Below, in pieces: positions 1 to 8,429 of a stretch of DNA of 64,000 nt. The DNA is from an alpha proteobacterium SCGC AAA536-K22. Its GTDB lineage: Bacteria; Pseudomonadota; Alphaproteobacteria; Puniceispirillales; Marisalimonadaceae. Under the pieces are notes generated by a model that saw only the letters and a list, made by a program, of their open reading frames with translations, had not been told where the DNA came from and ran no database searches. The stretch lies in contig ATWQ01000001.1 of the NCBI GenBank assembly GCA_000421325.1, forward strand, positions 1 through 64,000, written 5' to 3'. A program made the translations under genes and the position numbers. The stretch's first letter is position 1, and each line of letters starts with the position of its first letter.

Positions 1-24
1 CTGAGAACATAAAAGGCTTGCACA

Positions 25-1782
25 ATGTTTGCAAAATTATCCTTAGAACAAACTCTGACTAAAGCAAGATCTCATGTAAAGAGGGATGAGATATTAGAAG
101 CCCAAAAGTTATATCAAGCTGTCTTACTAATGTTTCCTAAAAATGTAAGAGCGCGTCAAGGACTTGATGCCTTAAATAAGTTTGAACAAAGCAATATTAA
201 GCAAAGTCCACCTGAAGAAATAGTAAATGAATTAGTAAATCTTTATAACCAAGAAAAATTTTTAATTGTAGTTGAGCAGGCTCAAGCTATAGTAAAGCAA
301 TATCCAAAAGTATTTATTTTTTGGAATATTCTTGGTGCGTCATTGGCTCAAACAGGAAAGTTAGATGAGGCAATAGAGGCGTATAATAAAGCACTTTCAA
401 TTAAGCCTGATTATGCTGATGCCTACAGCAACATGGGTGTTGCCCTTAAAGACCAAGGTAGGTTAGATGAGGCAATAGAGGCATATAAAAAGGTGCTTTC
501 AATTAATCCAAATTATGTTGACGCTTATTATAATATGGGAAATGCTTTCCAAGACCAAGGTAAACTAACCGAGGCAATAGAGGCATATAAGAAGGCACTT
601 TCATTAAAACCTGATTATGCTGAAGCTTACAGTAACATGGGAGTCACTCTTCAAGATCAGGGAAAGTTAGATGAGGCAATAGAGGCATACAGTAAGGCAC
701 TTTTGTACAATCAGTATTATGCTGAAACTTTCAATAACAAGGGTATTACCCTTCAAGATCAGGGAAAGTTAGATGAGGCAATAGAGGCATATAAGAAGGC
801 AATCTCTCTCAAGCCTGAATACGCTGAGGCACATCAAAACTTAAGTTCTGCTTTTTTGAATTGTGGTAGATTAAAAGAAGGCCTTAATGAAAATGAATGG
901 CGCTGGAAAACTTCAAAATTTTTATTACAGCAGCGACATTTTTCACAAACTTTGTGGGACAGGCAAAAAAGCCTGAATGACAAAAGAATCCTTCTTTGGT
1001 GTGAACAAGGGGTTGGAGATACTATAAATTGGTCTTCTTACTTATCACTTGTAAGCTCCGAGGCTGAACAGTGTATTTTGGAATGTCAGGATAAATTAGT
1101 CCCTTTATTAGAACGTTCATTTCCAAATGTAGAAGTTAAGGCTGAAAATAGAAGCTTAGATTTAGAAAGAGATGATTTTGACTTTCACTTACCCATGGGA
1201 AGTCTACACAAGGAATTTAGTCAAGAAATTTTAAAAAACACTAAACCAAAAGCCTTTCTTTTTCCCAATCCAGTCAGGATTAATTTTTGGAGGGAACGCC
1301 TTTATTCTGTGGGAGAAGGACCTTATATCGGTATCAGTTGGAAAAGCTCAAATATATCGCTCAAACGTTTGCCAAACTACGCCTCTATATCTGAGTGGTT
1401 TCCTTTACTCAGAGTTCCTAACGTAACATTTATAAATCTTCAAAATATAGATTTTGCAAATGATTTAGAGCAAATTCAAAATCAACTTGGGATAACAGTA
1501 CATAACTTTAATGATTTGGATCATTACAATAACATAGATGATGTGGCTGCACTTTGCGCAGCACTTGATGTAGTTGTGTCTACCAAAACGACAGTACCAT
1601 TAATTAGTGCAGGAGTTGGAACTTCAACTAAACTTGCTAATTGGCGCCAAAGTACTTGGAATAATATTTACCTTAACCCTGTTGGTTCGGAGGTTGATAT
1701 ATTTGAAAAAGACACGTGGGAGTCGTGGGATAATGTATTTAACTTAATAGCAAAAGATATTTTTAAGTTAACTAAAAAATGA
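25..1782 (+). CDS. TPR protein with C-terminal GT9-like glycosyltransferase domain
   Basis: This 585-aa protein has an N-terminal and central array of tetratricopeptide repeats (about residues 10-290). At least five consecutive 34-residue units carry the core GKLDEAIEAYKKAL. The C-terminal part (about 300-585) starts with LLWCEQGVGDT and carries GISWKSS. This is the arrangement seen in bacterial TPR proteins ending in a family-9-like glycosyltransferase fold. No signal peptide is visible, so it is probably cytoplasmic. It lies 7 bp upstream of a CMP-sugar synthetase gene, which suggests a role in surface glycan or protein glycosylation (inference). The TPR units are nearly identical at the DNA level with a 102-bp period, so recent unit duplication is likely. 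Substrate unknown. Confidence 0.8.
   Translation: MFAKLSLEQTLTKARSHVKRDEILEAQKLYQAVLLMFPKNVRARQGLDALNKFEQSNIKQSPPEEIVNELVNLYNQEKFLIVVEQAQAIVKQYPKVFIFWNILGASLAQTGKLDEAIEAYNKALSIKPDYADAYSNMGVALKDQGRLDEAIEAYKKVLSINPNYVDAYYNMGNAFQDQGKLTEAIEAYKKALSLKPDYAEAYSNMGVTLQDQGKLDEAIEAYSKALLYNQYYAETFNNKGITLQDQGKLDEAIEAYKKAISLKPEYAEAHQNLSSAFLNCGRLKEGLNENEWRWKTSKFLLQQRHFSQTLWDRQKSLNDKRILLWCEQGVGDTINWSSYLSLVSSEAEQCILECQDKLVPLLERSFPNVEVKAENRSLDLERDDFDFHLPMGSLHKEFSQEILKNTKPKAFLFPNPVRINFWRERLYSVGEGPYIGISWKSSNISLKRLPNYASISEWFPLLRVPNVTFINLQNIDFANDLEQIQNQLGITVHNFNDLDHYNNIDDVAALCAALDVVVSTKTTVPLISAGVGTSTKLANWRQSTWNNIYLNPVGSEVDIFEKDTWESWDNVFNLIAKDIFKLTKK
361..870 (+). repeat. 102-bp tandem repeat inside the TPR gene
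   Basis: The 20-mer ttagatgaggcaatagaggc, or a two- to three-base variant, recurs at 361, 463, 565, 667 and 769. The spacing is exactly 102 bp, which equals one 34-aa TPR. The nucleotide identity is higher than protein constraint alone would need, so the array probably expands and contracts by recombination. Confidence 0.85.
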
Positions 1783-1789
1783 GGTTTTA

Positions 1790-2515
1790 ATGAAAAAAAT
1801 TGCTATAATACCTGTAAGATCTGGTAGTAAACGGTTGCCTAAAAAAAATTATATACCGTTTAACTTTAGAACCTTGGCTGAAATTGCTAGAGATAAATGT
1901 TTAGCCTCTGGTATTTTTGATAAAGTTATAATTAGTAGTGACGATCCAGTTTTCGAAGAACTTGTAAACTGTGAAAATGTTAAATTTTTATTGAGAAATC
2001 AGAACTTAGCAGGTGATAATGCAACGACAGATATTGTGGTTGATTTCTTTTTTGAAAATTTTTTTTCTTGCGAGTCTATTATTTGGGTTAATAGTGTTAG
2101 TCCACTCCAGTCAATTGAAGATATTAAAAACTGTGGTCTTCGTTTGAATGATCCTAATGTTGACTGTGTAATGACAGTAAATACTTTATACCAGCATTGT
2201 TGTATGAGGAATGAGCCTATCAATTTCAATCCTAATAATTCTTTTGAAATGACTCAGAATCTAGAACCTATAACAAGATATATCTATAGCTGTATGGGAT
2301 GGAGAAGGTCAACTTATGTTAAGCATAGAAGTAATGGTTTTAAGGGCTTGTTCCCAGGGAATATGGCACTCGTTGAGGCAAGCGTACTTGCGGGTATGTT
2401 AATTAAGTATGAAGAAGATTTTATACTTTGTTCAAAAATTGAACAAGCAATGGGATTAACCTCTAGAGAGTATAAAACAAGTTGTAATTCAATTCAGGAT
2501 TTTGCGGCGATTTAA
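1790..2515 (+). CDS. Acylneuraminate (CMP-nonulosonate) cytidylyltransferase
   Basis: The 241-aa protein matches the NeuA/PseF/KdsB-like family that activates nonulosonic acids such as sialic, pseudaminic or legionaminic acid with CTP. The nucleotide-binding motif IPVRSGSKRLPKKN is at residues 7-20, and NSVSPLQSIEDI corresponds to the family's SPLRxxxDI block. Length is normal for the single-domain form. It follows the TPR glycosyltransferase by 7 bp with a gaggttttaATG start region, so the two are probably co-transcribed. No nonulosonate synthase (NeuB/PseI) is in the window, so the exact sugar cannot be assigned. Confidence 0.82.
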   Translation: MKKIAIIPVRSGSKRLPKKNYIPFNFRTLAEIARDKCLASGIFDKVIISSDDPVFEELVNCENVKFLLRNQNLAGDNATTDIVVDFFFENFFSCESIIWVNSVSPLQSIEDIKNCGLRLNDPNVDCVMTVNTLYQHCCMRNEPINFNPNNSFEMTQNLEPITRYIYSCMGWRRSTYVKHRSNGFKGLFPGNMALVEASVLAGMLIKYEEDFILCSKIEQAMGLTSREYKTSCNSIQDFAAI

Positions 2516-2789
2516 GCAAATAAATATTTCTAATAAATTTTAGGATAAAATTATATTAAAAAATTAAAATTGATTCCTCAAATAAATCAATTAATTCTTG
2601 CAAATTATAATCTAACTGAAATAATATATAGAATAACTACTTACCTAATGATTATTTTTATATTTTTGTTCATAAACTCAGTATTAATTAGAAATTTATT
2701 TTAAAATTACCAATATTATAATAAAAAATCATAGTACTATTGATTGATCTAGTCTTTAGTTGATATTATGCAATTTTTTCGGAGATTTT
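2516..2789. other. 274-bp AT-rich spacer without a supported gene
   Basis: This stretch is almost entirely A and T. The only ATG-initiated frame, near 2648, gives an 18-residue peptide with no ribosome binding site. I see no tRNA, no stem of convincing stability and no operator. It probably holds the end of the glycan transcript and the promoter of the small zinc-ribbon gene. Confidence 0.5.
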
Positions 2790-3011
2790 ATGTCAAAAAA
2801 AGAAATTTTAAACGTCCAAGAGTTAATTTTAAAATTTCAAAAAGTTCACAACAATAATTTTGATTACTCAAAAGTTGTATTTGAAAGTTTAACATCAAAA
2901 GTAATAATTATATGTCCTGATCATGGTGAATTTACTCAACAACCAAGACTTCATTTGAGAGGAAGTAATGGCTGTAAAACTTGTATTAAGCTAAGGAAAA
3001 AAATAAGATAA
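2790..3011 (+). CDS. Small DUF723-like zinc-ribbon protein
   Basis: I start this 73-aa protein at the ATG at 2790, preceded by ggag at 2781, rather than at the upstream codon in the ORF track. It reads FDYSKVVFESLTSKV, then ICPDHGEF, QQPRLHL and GCKTC. This is the recurring unit found as DUF723-type zinc-finger repeats in phage and endonuclease-like proteins (HG.YDYS ... CP.HG.F ... GCP.C). Likely metal ligands are Cys42, His45, Cys62 and Cys65. Only one unit is present and there is no nuclease domain, so it is a stand-alone DNA- or RNA-binding module or a remnant of a larger gene. Function unknown. Confidence 0.6.
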   Translation: MSKKEILNVQELILKFQKVHNNNFDYSKVVFESLTSKVIIICPDHGEFTQQPRLHLRGSNGCKTCIKLRKKIR

Positions 3012-3025
3012 ATGTTCATTTTATT

Positions 3026-4234
3026 TTATCTATTTTTATTAATTATATTATTTGCTACACACGCACCATTAGATATACAAGCTTGTAATAAATACCCTCC
3101 AGTAGGCGCTTCCCAATCTAACATTTCTCCAGCAACGTAGGTGTTTGGTTTATTGATAAGCGTGAAATCCTTATTAACAGATTTAAAACTAATCCCACCA
3201 GCTGTCGAAACGCATCGATCTATTGAAAAAGGTTTATCTAAAATTATTTTATAATTTTTTATAATGTAAGCAAGATTACTTATTTTTTGATTATTCTTAC
3301 CTTCTTTATTTTTAAATTCCATAAGCAAGCCAATTGCAACCTCAGACAAATTAAGAATTTTACGCAAATAATTTGTAGTTGATAATTTTAACTTTGGCTT
3401 TAAAAGAAGGCGTCTTATTTTTTCAATAGAAAAATCAGGTTTTAAATCTATTATAACTTCTGCATACCCCATTTCATTTATATTTTCTCTTAACATAGAT
3501 GATACAGAATAAATAACCCCTCCTTCTATTCCTTCTTTAGTGATAATAAGTTCTCCTTTGATTTTTTGATCTTTAAAACTCAATTCAATAGATTTAAGAG
3601 GATATCCTGCAAATCTATTTTTAAAAATATTAGACCATCTTACAAAAAAACCACAATTTGTAGGTTGTATTTTCGATATTTTAATATCGTCCTTTTCTAG
3701 AATTTCAATCCAAGATCCATCAGAGCCTAATTTAGGCCATGATAATCCTCCCAATGCTAATAAAGTAATGTTTGGGTCGACTATAATATTTGTCGTTTCA
3801 GTCTTAAAGATTAGTTTATTATCATCCCAACCAATCCAATCATGATTATTTTTTATTTTAACATCCTGGTTTTTTAACTTATATAACCATGATCTTAGAA
3901 GCGGGGAAGCTTTAAAACTTTTAGGAAAAACTCTTCCACTAGAACCAATAAAAGTTTTTTCACCTAACATTTCACAAAAATCCATAAGGTTTTTTTTAGA
4001 AAAATTTTCCAATATCTTTTCAAAAATATTTGCAGCTTTTCCGTATTTTTTTAGAAATTCTTCTTTACATTCTGAGTGCGTTATATTTAAACCACCCCGA
4101 CCAGCTAACAAAAATTTGCGCCCTAACGTTGGCTTTCTGTCATAGATTGTTACATTAAAATTGTTTCGAGATAATATATACGCAGCCATAAGGCCAGTTG
4201 GTCCGCCCCCAATTATAGTAACTTTAGTTTTCAA
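3026..4234 (-). CDS. BaiN/HI0933-family FAD-dependent oxidoreductase
   Basis: The 402-aa protein opens with a Rossmann dinucleotide motif, VTIIGGGPTGLMAAYIL, followed by GRKFLLAGRGGLNITHS. It ends with YVAGEMLDWEAPTGGYLLQ, which is diagnostic of the HI0933/BaiN-like flavoprotein family (the TIGR03862-type branch). Cytoplasmic; the physiological substrate of this branch is not established. It lies 33 bp downstream of ppnP on the same strand and ends 14 bp from the convergent zinc-ribbon gene. Confidence 0.85.
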   Translation of the reverse strand: MKTKVTIIGGGPTGLMAAYILSRNNFNVTIYDRKPTLGRKFLLAGRGGLNITHSECKEEFLKKYGKAANIFEKILENFSKKNLMDFCEMLGEKTFIGSSGRVFPKSFKASPLLRSWLYKLKNQDVKIKNNHDWIGWDDNKLIFKTETTNIIVDPNITLLALGGLSWPKLGSDGSWIEILEKDDIKISKIQPTNCGFFVRWSNIFKNRFAGYPLKSIELSFKDQKIKGELIITKEGIEGGVIYSVSSMLRENINEMGYAEVIIDLKPDFSIEKIRRLLLKPKLKLSTTNYLRKILNLSEVAIGLLMEFKNKEGKNNQKISNLAYIIKNYKIILDKPFSIDRCVSTAGGISFKSVNKDFTLINKPNTYVAGEMLDWEAPTGGYLLQACISNGACVANNIINKNR

Positions 4235-4267
4235 AGTATAAAACCATTTTCAATTTAAATTTTATTC

Positions 4268-4579
4268 CTAAAAGTATGAACAAGTATAATTAACCAACTT
4301 TTTAACTTTGACTTTAAATGAGGAATTTTTGCGGACATCGAAGTTCATACCTCCTCTAATTATTTTCCATTCTGGACTATCTAGTAACTTTAGATCTAGT
4401 TCACCTGAAATTATCTCCATTATTTCTTTTGATTGGGTGCTGAATTCATATTCACCTGGAAGCATAACTCCAAGAGTTTTTTTTGATCCGTCTTGAAATG
4501 TAATATTACGACTAATTACATTTCCATTAAAATAAATGTTTGCTAGCTTTTCGACAGTTACATTTTCATAATTGTTCAT
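4268..4579 (-). CDS. ppnP: Pyrimidine/purine nucleoside phosphorylase
   Basis: The 103-aa single-domain cupin matches PpnP/YaiE (DUF1255), which phosphorolyses several nucleosides to base and ribose-1-phosphate. Family marks are the N-terminal LANIYFNGNVISRNI, the central GVMLPGEYEFST and the C-terminal FDVRKNSSFKVKV. Length is the usual 90-105 aa. It is the first gene of a two-gene minus-strand unit with the flavoprotein and is divergent from the small gene at 4719. Role: nucleoside salvage. Confidence 0.85.
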   Translation of the reverse strand: MNNYENVTVEKLANIYFNGNVISRNITFQDGSKKTLGVMLPGEYEFSTQSKEIMEIISGELDLKLLDSPEWKIIRGGMNFDVRKNSSFKVKVKKLVNYTCSYF

Positions 4580-4661
4580 GGACTTACTTTCTTTTGTGTT
4601 TATAGAAATTACTTTTATAATCTCTAAAATATAATTTTATGATAATAGTACTACATTAATT

Positions 4662-4718
4662 TTATTTTTGACGTATTATTTATATGATGAATAAAAATAA
4701 TTTGTTACGGAGTTTTAT
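4662..4718 (+). promoter_or_regulatory. Candidate promoter and RBS for the 4719 gene
   Basis: TTGACG is followed, about 16 nt later, by an AT-rich aataaa segment, then acggag 8-9 nt before the ATG at 4719. The -10 element is poor, so only the ribosome binding site is convincing. Confidence 0.3.
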
Positions 4719-4943
4719 ATGTCTGTTTATGCAATAAAAGTGTGGCTTTCAAAAAGTGAGAAAGACTGGTTTTTGTATAAAGATTTAGAGGACCATGTGG
4801 TTCATACATGGAGTAGAAAAGAAAAGGCAGAAGAAGTGATGAATTTACTAGAATGTAATAAAGCTGAAATCACTGAAGATATTCCACCTCCTGCTCTTGC
4901 TAGGTCAACTGAAAAAAAACAAAAACTAAAAATACAAGAATAG
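4719..4943 (+). CDS. Conserved-looking hypothetical protein, 74 aa
   Basis: I do not recognise this protein. It starts SVYAIKVWLSKSEKDWFLYKD, has a charged middle with SRKEKAEEVMNLLE, and ends in a proline- and lysine-rich tail (PPPALARSTEKKQK). It looks soluble, with no membrane segment or cysteine pair. The start has a good acggag ribosome binding site. It is followed after 15 bp by another unknown small gene, so the two may form a unit. Confidence 0.55.
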   Translation: MSVYAIKVWLSKSEKDWFLYKDLEDHVVHTWSRKEKAEEVMNLLECNKAEITEDIPPPALARSTEKKQKLKIQE

Positions 4944-4958
4944 TTTGTTATTTCAAAA

Positions 4959-5258
4959 TTGGAAAATATTATTACAAAAAATGAATGGAGGGTTAGATTT
5001 GAAGTTACATTTTATGGTAACGATCTAACAAGAGGCTCTTTTAGAGAAATTAAAGAAGATACAATAGTAATAAATGAAGAGTTTCAAATTAATAATAAAG
5101 TAAATTTTGATACTGCGGAGAATGTTGAAATTAATTTTTTACTTTGGGTAGATAAATTACCAATTGAAAAACTTACTAAAGTTCCTCATGATTATAATAA
5201 TACCGATGTAAGGTATGGCCAAGAATCAATTGAAGTATTAGAGGTTACAAAGATATAA
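4959..5258 (+). CDS. Hypothetical protein, 99 aa
   Basis: Not recognised. A TTG start gives a 99-aa acidic protein with predicted beta strands (WRVRFEVTFYGNDLTRGSF) and no cysteines or transmembrane segments. No ribosome binding site is visible before the TTG, and there is no internal ATG in a useful place, so the start is uncertain. It lies between the 74-aa gene and the GFA gene, all on the plus strand. Confidence 0.5.
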   Translation: MENIITKNEWRVRFEVTFYGNDLTRGSFREIKEDTIVINEEFQINNKVNFDTAENVEINFLLWVDKLPIEKLTKVPHDYNNTDVRYGQESIEVLEVTKI

Positions 5259-5288
5259 TAATTTAAAAAAATATTTTGGAGTTTTCTT

Positions 5289-5690
5289 ATGAATATAGAG
5301 GGTGGATGTTATTGTGGTGAAATTAGGTATGTCTCTAATGGAGATTCTCAAGCTTCAGTACAGTGTCATTGTAGGCAATGTCAATACATTACTGGAGGAC
5401 ATCCAAACGTATTAATGATTATGCCTTTAGATGGCTTTAAATTTGTATCAGGTAAACCTCAAGAATTTAAAAGAAGTGATTTAGAAAATGCTGTTACTCG
5501 TTTGTTTTGTAGTAAATGCGGTACTGCTATTGGAACTCGAAATCCAATGAGGCCAAATTCAATTATTTTAAAAGTTGGAACCTTTGATGATCCAACTATT
5601 TTTGAACCCGAAATAGCTATATTTACTTCTGATAAACAAAAATTTCATTATATTGGCGATAATGTAAAGTCTTTTGATAAAAGGCCTTGA
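5289..5690 (+). CDS. GFA-family (formaldehyde-activating-like) zinc protein
   Basis: The 133-aa protein has the complete zinc-ligand pattern of the GFA/CENP-V fold: CYC at residues 7-9, CHCRQC at 26-31 and CSKC at 74-77. GFA itself condenses formaldehyde with glutathione, but most family members have unknown substrates, so I call only the family. The start has tttggag 8 bp upstream. It is followed after 18 bp by the GT2 gene on the same strand. Confidence 0.82.
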   Translation: MNIEGGCYCGEIRYVSNGDSQASVQCHCRQCQYITGGHPNVLMIMPLDGFKFVSGKPQEFKRSDLENAVTRLFCSKCGTAIGTRNPMRPNSIILKVGTFDDPTIFEPEIAIFTSDKQKFHYIGDNVKSFDKRP

Positions 5691-5708
5691 CGTTAATTAA
5701 GAAAATTT

Positions 5709-6569
5709 ATGACATATAAGTGTGCCATAGAAGATATTTCTGTTGTAATTCCGACGTTTAACAGACGTAATTTATTAAAAAGAGCAATCCATTCTGTTAT
5801 AAAACAAACTATTGAACCTAGAGAAATTATTGTTATTGATAACGGTTCAACTGATCAAACTTATCAAATGGTATCATCATTATTTCCAGATATAAATTAT
5901 TTTACTGAAAAAAAAAGAGGTGTAAGTGCTGCTAGAAATAAAGGAATCATAGAAAGTAAATCAAAATGGATTGCCTTCTTAGATTCCGATGATACTTGGG
6001 AACCAAAAAAATTAGAAAAACAGTTGGAATTTTCTCTACTTAATCAGAATAAATATAGACTTATTCACACTGATGAAATTTGGTATAGAAATAATAAATT
6101 TTTAAACCAATTAAATAAACATAAAAAATCAGGCGGAGATATATTCAAAAACTCTCTTAAATTGTGTTGTATTTCTCCAAGTAGTGCTTTTGTTAACAAG
6201 CAAGTTTTTTACGATTATGGCTTATTTGACGAGAATTTAGAGGTTTGCGAAGATTATGATATGTGGATAAGAATAACCTCAAAAGAAGAAGTTGGATTCT
6301 TAGATAGCCCATTAGTGTTAAAATATGGAGGACATAGTGACCAACTATCTAAAAAATTTTGGGGAATGGACAGATTTAGGATAGAAGCATTAGAAAAAAA
6401 TTTAAAAAATAAATGTTTTACAAAAATACAAAAAAAAATTGTTCTAGATATTTTAATTGAAAAACTAACCATAGTTTCCAATGGTGCTCAGAAAAGAGGA
6501 AATAACGACACTTTTAAAAAATATAGTGATAAACTTCAATACTGGTCAATAGAGTTAGATAAAATTTAA
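5709..6569 (+). CDS. Family 2 glycosyltransferase
   Basis: The 286-aa protein has a GT-A domain: VVIPTFNRRNLLKRAI near the N terminus, IVIDNGSTDQT for nucleotide-sugar binding, and the metal-binding LDSDD at residues 91-95. CEDYDMWIRI (about 180) fits the catalytic-base region of the family. No transmembrane segment. It ends 1 bp before the nucleosidase-like gene, so it is in the same transcript as the SPL group, although its function may be separate. Acceptor unknown. Confidence 0.85.
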   Translation: MTYKCAIEDISVVIPTFNRRNLLKRAIHSVIKQTIEPREIIVIDNGSTDQTYQMVSSLFPDINYFTEKKRGVSAARNKGIIESKSKWIAFLDSDDTWEPKKLEKQLEFSLLNQNKYRLIHTDEIWYRNNKFLNQLNKHKKSGGDIFKNSLKLCCISPSSAFVNKQVFYDYGLFDENLEVCEDYDMWIRITSKEEVGFLDSPLVLKYGGHSDQLSKKFWGMDRFRIEALEKNLKNKCFTKIQKKIVLDILIEKLTIVSNGAQKRGNNDTFKKYSDKLQYWSIELDKI

Positions 6570-6570
6570 A

Positions 6571-7422
6571 ATGATTAAGAATAATTTTTTAAAAAAAACA
6601 TCAGTAAGATGGGTTGTCGCTCTCAAAGAAGAAGCTGAAGTAATTTTAGATAATTATAAAATGGTGCTTGTAAATGAAAAAACTTTGTACCCAATTTATA
6701 AGAATGTTGAAGAAACACATTGGCTTACCTTATCTGGAATAGGTAGGCATAATTCCGCAGCTTCCACTTCATATCTTTACACGATAAGTAAAGCATCTAA
6801 ATGGACTTCATGGATCAATGTGGGTATTGCTGGATCTGGAAAAGGGGATTATGGAAATATATATCTAGTAGATAAGATTTTTAATCAAAACGCTAATACC
6901 ACATATCCAGCAACCATGCCTAAATCTAATTTATCTAAGATGACTCTATTAACAACGGATATCCCGATAACGGACTATTCTTCAAAGGAATTAATAGATA
7001 TGGAAGGAAGTGCATTTTTTGATATAGCCAGTAAATTAACAACAAAAGAATTCATCTGTATTATGAAAATTGTTTCTGATGGCCCTAGTAATGATATTAA
7101 ACAATTAAATAAACTAAAGATAATTCAATTGGTGAAGTCTAATCTTAGTAAGATTAGTGAAGTTATTTCATATTATGAAAAACTTTCTGAAAATGAAAAT
7201 CAAATTAGAGCAAAGCCTTACATTTTTTATAAAATATCATCAAATTGGCATTTTTCAGTAACTCAACGAACCCAATTGGAGAATTTATTAAGACGTCTTA
7301 GAGTTTTTTGTGGTAATGACGATATTATGGAATTAATTAAACAATGTGAAAATTCAAGTTTTGTAATCAATGCTTTAAATAATAAAATTAAAGGTAACAA
7401 GGTTAACTGGAGCGACGTTTGA
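6571..7422 (+). CDS. MTA/SAH-nucleosidase-like phosphorylase-superfamily protein
   Basis: The first 200 of 283 residues resemble the PNP/UDP/MTA-SAH nucleosidase fold: VVALKEEAEVIL, NVGIAGSG at 83-90 and IDMEGSAFFDIAS with Glu145 in the ribose-binding MEG motif. The last 80 residues are an extra domain I do not recognise (SNWHFSVTQRTQLENLLRRL), rich in basic helices. The stop overlaps the TTG start of the SPL-like gene, indicating translational coupling. I infer a nucleoside- or base-cleaving role linked to the radical SAM partner, for example removal of 5'-deoxyadenosine or a damaged nucleoside. This is not shown. Confidence 0.65.
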   Translation: MIKNNFLKKTSVRWVVALKEEAEVILDNYKMVLVNEKTLYPIYKNVEETHWLTLSGIGRHNSAASTSYLYTISKASKWTSWINVGIAGSGKGDYGNIYLVDKIFNQNANTTYPATMPKSNLSKMTLLTTDIPITDYSSKELIDMEGSAFFDIASKLTTKEFICIMKIVSDGPSNDIKQLNKLKIIQLVKSNLSKISEVISYYEKLSENENQIRAKPYIFYKISSNWHFSVTQRTQLENLLRRLRVFCGNDDIMELIKQCENSSFVINALNNKIKGNKVNWSDV

Positions 7423-8411
7423 TTGAAACAATTTACATTGAAAAAAAAATAAAAAATCATCCTAGAACTAAATTTATCCTGAAAAAGTTCAAAAAGGCTC
7501 GTGTTTTAGAAATAGATAAATATGCTGAAATTTTTAATAAGCGAAATCAAAATTTCAGAATACAAAAAGCTAACCCTGATTTAATACTTGCACATAAAAA
7601 TGATGGTTTTGTTCTCCCTGCTCCAGAAGGGTTTGGAATAGGATCTTCAGAAAACTTTTATTTTTCACACATGTACAATTGTATTTATGACTGTAGATAT
7701 TGTTTTCTTCAAGGCATGTTCTCTTCAGCAAATTATGTTATTTTTGTTAATTTTGAAGATTTTGATACTAGTATAAAAAATGTTATCAATAAGAATATTA
7801 ATTCTAAAATAACTTTTTTTTCTGGTTACGACTGCGATTCACTTGCCCTTGAAAATGTAACAGGGTTTGCAAAACATATATTGCCACTATTTCAACAATA
7901 CCCAGAAGTTGATATTGAGTTTAGAACGAAAAGTATTCAAAGAGAGCCATTTATGTCAATAGAACCAATGAAAAACGTAATTATGGCATATAGTCTTATG
8001 CCAGACTTGATGTCGTCTTCATTAGACAATAAAGTTCCTTCAATATCAAAACGCATTCAAGTTATTTCTGATTTAGCTTTAAGAGGTTGGAAAATTGGAC
8101 TAAGATTTGATCCATTGATTCATGGAGAAGATTGGAAATCTTTATATGAAAATTTATTAGAAAAGGTTTACAACTCAATACCGTTGGAGTCCATTCACTC
8201 CGTTAGTGTAGGGCCATTACGTTTTCCAAAAAAAATGTTTAAGGATATTTTAAAACTTTATCCGGATGAACCTTTGTTCACTAGCCCTTTAGCTAGTAGT
8301 AAAGGTGTAGTTTCTTATGATGAAAAAATTGAAGAAGAAATGTCATCTTTTTGTAAAAATCTTACATTAAAATATTTGGATAATAGTCAAATTTTTAGAT
8401 GTTATGCTTAA
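7419..8411 (+). CDS. Spore photoproduct lyase-like radical SAM protein
   Basis: The 330-aa protein carries the SPL cluster motif CX3CX2C at Cys88, Cys92 and Cys95 (YNCIYDCRYCFLQGM). A further cysteine at 139 (GYDCDSLALENVTG) lies 51 residues later, matching the spacing and context of the conserved H-atom-donor cysteine of Bacillus SPL. The family uses SAM to reverse 5-thyminyl-5,6-dihydrothymine in spore DNA. Members in non-sporulators have unproven substrates. TTG start, overlapping the previous stop; the next gene, an SDR, follows after 18 bp. DNA-photoproduct or related base repair is a reasonable inference. Confidence 0.75.
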   Translation: MIETIYIEKKIKNHPRTKFILKKFKKARVLEIDKYAEIFNKRNQNFRIQKANPDLILAHKNDGFVLPAPEGFGIGSSENFYFSHMYNCIYDCRYCFLQGMFSSANYVIFVNFEDFDTSIKNVINKNINSKITFFSGYDCDSLALENVTGFAKHILPLFQQYPEVDIEFRTKSIQREPFMSIEPMKNVIMAYSLMPDLMSSSLDNKVPSISKRIQVISDLALRGWKIGLRFDPLIHGEDWKSLYENLLEKVYNSIPLESIHSVSVGPLRFPKKMFKDILKLYPDEPLFTSPLASSKGVVSYDEKIEEEMSSFCKNLTLKYLDNSQIFRCYA

Positions 8412-8429
8412 TTATATTGGTATAAATTT

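Noticed and set aside
361-870. Regular 102-bp repeats resembling a CRISPR or tandem repeat locus
   Set aside because: The repeats are in frame inside a TPR gene, with no spacers and no cas genes.
2648-2704. 18-residue hydrophobic ORF in the 2516-2789 spacer
   Set aside because: No ribosome binding site and simple AT-rich composition explains it.
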